From assembly GCA_004010835.2 (NCBI GenBank), contig CP030868.2:1364001-1428000 (forward strand): a stretch of DNA of 64,000 bases, given 5' to 3'. This DNA is from Oenococcus sp. UCMA 16435 (GTDB taxonomy: Bacteria; Bacillota; Bacilli; Lactobacillales; Lactobacillaceae). The position numbers were made by a program, and so were the translations under genes. The notes beneath the pieces were generated by a model that was not told the DNA's origin, made no database searches, and saw only the letters and a program-made list of their open reading frames with translations. Below, piece after piece: positions 62,026 through 64,000 of the stretch; position 1 is the stretch's first letter, and the number at the start of each line of letters is the position of its first letter.

Positions 62026-64000
62026 TGAATTTTTCTAAAAATCAGCAGGCCGTTATCTCACATATTCCTGATCATAATTTGTTGGTAGCCGCCTCAGCCG
62101 GTTCCGGCAAAACAACTGTATTGATTGAACATGTTTATCAGCAGTTGGTCTCTGGAAAAAATATAGATCGTTTTTTAATTTCAACTTTTACCGATGCAGC
62201 AGCTTTGGAAATGAAGAATCGTTTGGAAAAACGGATTCGAACCGGTATTGCTGAAGAAGACGGTCGACTAAAAAAACATTTGCAAGAACAACTGCTGCTG
62301 CTGAATTCAGCTGCAATTGGTACTTTGGATTCTTTTTCTTTAAGGATTATTGAACGTTATTACTCGGTAATCGGGCTTGATCCGCGATATCGTATGTTGG
62401 CCGACCAAACCGAAAAAAATCTTCTCGTCAAGGATGTTTTGGATGATACCTTTGATGAGGTATATCATGATGAAAATTTTCTAAGGCTCTTGAACAATTT
62501 TTCTTCCGCCAGTCATGATCAGGATTTGAAAAATTTGGTCATCAAACTGAATACGATGGCTGAAACGCGTGCCGATCCCGATCTTTGGCTTGATTCGATT
62601 GCTGAAAATTATCGTTTGAACGCTGGCCTTACAGAAGGATCTTTTTGGCAGCAATTATTGGAACCGCAAATCATCAATCGTACTTCGGCGGCTCTTTATG
62701 AGTTGCTTTCTGCTAAAAAAGGAGTTGAAAATCTCGAAGATTATCATAGTTATATAGCTTATTTAACTGATACGATTAGTTTGGTTCAGGGTTTTATCGA
62801 AGTTTGTTCTCAAAAAAATTGGCAGCAAATGAGCGATTATTTTGTTAATAATTCTTGGCCAAGATCCGCCCGCAAATCTGGAAAAAACGAGGAAGAAGCC
62901 AATTATTTTAGTAATTGGATCAAGCCTTGGATCGATGAAGCCAAGGATTCCTATCGTTCGATTGAAAGTGATTTTTTATTTTTAAACGAATCCCAGTGGC
63001 TTGATGTTAGTAAACAATCTTTAGGAATCGTTGAAGAGTTGATTCGATTAACAAAGGTTTTTCGAAAAAAATTTGCTTTTAAAAAAAGAGAATTATCATT
63101 GCTTGATTTTTCCGACGGCGAACAGTTTGCTTATCAAATTCTTCAAAAACAATCGGTTCGTAAAGAGATTCAATCGCTTTTTGATGAAGTGCTTGTTGAC
63201 GAGTATCAGGATATTAACGATCTCCAAGAAAATATTCTCACGGACGTTTCCAATGGATCGAATTTCTTTATGGTTGGTGATTTAAAACAAAGTATCTACG
63301 GTTTTCGACAGGCAGATCCGGATAATTTTTCAAATAAATATATTGAATACAAAAAAAGAAATGGTGGCGAATTGATAGAACTGTCTGAAAATTATCGTTC
63401 CCAACATAACGTTGCTGATTTTACGAATACTGTTTTTCGTAAATTGATGGATCGTAGACTTGGTGGAATCGATTATCGGGGAGATGTTGAATTAAAAGCA
63501 GCTAATCGAGATTACCCGAAGAATTTGAAGAGTGTCGCTGATATCTCGATTTTTGATATTGACAAGGAAAACAGCGATGACGAAGATTTCAATACTCGTG
63601 AAGCGGAAATTAAAATTATTGCTGCAAAAATTCAGAAACTGGTTGGACAGGCTGAAATTTATGATCGCCAAAGCGGAAAAATGCGGCCGGTTGTTTATCG
63701 AGATATTACTATTCTTGAACGTTCCCACAGTTGGGAAAATGATATCCAGACAATTTTCCAAAAATATCATATTCCAATTAATGTTGCGGCTGGTAATTTT
63801 TTGCAGGAGTTTGAAGTATCAATTGTTTTGAGTTTTTTAAAGATTATCGATAATCCTCACCAAGATATTCCTTTAGTAGCTGTTTTGCGATCTCCGATTT
63901 ACGGGTTGGATGAGAACCAATTGGCAGAGATCAGAATCGTCGACATGAAACATGACTATTTTTCGGCCGTTCAAGCTTATGTCAAAACAGGCCAGGATTC
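62025..64000 (+). CDS. rexA: ATP-dependent exonuclease subunit RexA (AddA-like), 3' end beyond the window
   Basis: The frame begins at the ATG at 62025 overlapping the rexB stop (TAATG) and stays open to the window end (658 codons). UvrD-type helicase motifs: Walker A AASAGSGKTT near residue 25, STFTDAAALEMKNRL (motif Ia), LVDEYQDIN (motif II) and MVGDLKQSIYGFRQADP (motif III). The missing part should hold the remaining helicase motifs and the nuclease domain. Confidence 0.93.
   Translation, partial: MNFSKNQQAVISHIPDHNLLVAASAGSGKTTVLIEHVYQQLVSGKNIDRFLISTFTDAAALEMKNRLEKRIRTGIAEEDGRLKKHLQEQLLLLNSAAIGTLDSFSLRIIERYYSVIGLDPRYRMLADQTEKNLLVKDVLDDTFDEVYHDENFLRLLNNFSSASHDQDLKNLVIKLNTMAETRADPDLWLDSIAENYRLNAGLTEGSFWQQLLEPQIINRTSAALYELLSAKKGVENLEDYHSYIAYLTDTISLVQGFIEVCSQKNWQQMSDYFVNNSWPRSARKSGKNEEEANYFSNWIKPWIDEAKDSYRSIESDFLFLNESQWLDVSKQSLGIVEELIRLTKVFRKKFAFKKRELSLLDFSDGEQFAYQILQKQSVRKEIQSLFDEVLVDEYQDINDLQENILTDVSNGSNFFMVGDLKQSIYGFRQADPDNFSNKYIEYKKRNGGELIELSENYRSQHNVADFTNTVFRKLMDRRLGGIDYRGDVELKAANRDYPKNLKSVADISIFDIDKENSDDEDFNTREAEIKIIAAKIQKLVGQAEIYDRQSGKMRPVVYRDITILERSHSWENDIQTIFQKYHIPINVAAGNFLQEFEVSIVLSFLKIIDNPHQDIPLVAVLRSPIYGLDENQLAEIRIVDMKHDYFSAVQAYVKTGQD

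Noticed and set aside
1..64000. CRISPR arrays, insertion sequences, prophage genes, tRNA and rRNA genes
   Set aside because: No repeat-spacer pattern, transposase, integrase, phage structural gene or cloverleaf with GTTCGA-type arm was seen.

Overview
The window looks like chromosomal DNA of a low-GC lactic acid bacterium, most likely Oenococcus (O. oeni or a close relative). The clues are the AT-rich codon use, short gaps with strong AGGAGG-type ribosome sites, a 148-residue Hsp20 very like the Lo18 stress protein behind a CtsR operator, a dltXABCD cluster, RexAB instead of RecBCD, and a galactose operon of Lactobacillales type. The genus call is by recognition, not by database search. I see no rRNA, tRNA, CRISPR array, insertion sequence or prophage.

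Layout. 1-700: end of an RDD membrane protein gene plus a small membrane protein. 716-7401: glucoside phosphorylase (GH65), ABC sugar importer and LacI regulator. 7548-16691: a small orphan gene and the complete UMP pathway in one run (pyrB, pyrC, carA, carB, pyrF, pyrE, pyrD). 16696-19080: an MFS transporter behind an attenuator-like leader, and a convergent hydroxyacid dehydrogenase. 19121-22017: a tryptophan-type ABC importer (trpXYZ) behind a Trp-Trp-Trp leader peptide. 22201-29546: a bacteriocin locus of lactococcin 972 type with two head-to-head ABC/membrane modules; the left module and its Rgg regulator are broken. 29621-32354: menaquinone-type genes (thioesterase, menB, menE). 32427-36409: pepF, an orphan PTS IIC-like protein and a DUF915 hydrolase. 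36453-40936: dltXABCD. 40998-44079: hsp20, an MFS pump and a LysR regulator. 44161-49914: an unusual operon with an amidohydrolase-like protein, two ceramidase-like proteins and a PTS. 50013-51221: an MFS transporter. 51763-58304: galactose/Leloir operon on the minus strand. 58540-64000: rexB and the start of rexA.

The main discovery candidates are three leader-peptide attenuators within about 11.5 kb (before pyrB, the MFS gene and trpX). Ribosome-mediated attenuation of this kind is textbook for enteric bacteria, whereas Firmicutes usually use T-boxes, TRAP or PyrR. The trpX leader is the most complete: a 15-codon ORF with three tandem Trp codons, then six alternating complementary segments that can fold either as two tandem terminators or as two antiterminators. 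The pyrB and MFS leaders share another design, in which the leader ORF runs into its own terminator and stops inside the 3' arm, as expected for coupling of the E. coli pyrBI kind.

Other points of note: carAB is far richer in GC than the rest of the pyr operon; both ABC substrate-binding proteins lack the lipoprotein cysteine; a thioesterase gene appears to begin with AUU; and the amidohydrolase lacks the usual metal-binding and catalytic residues. Everything was read by eye. Promoters, operators and RNA structures are predictions.
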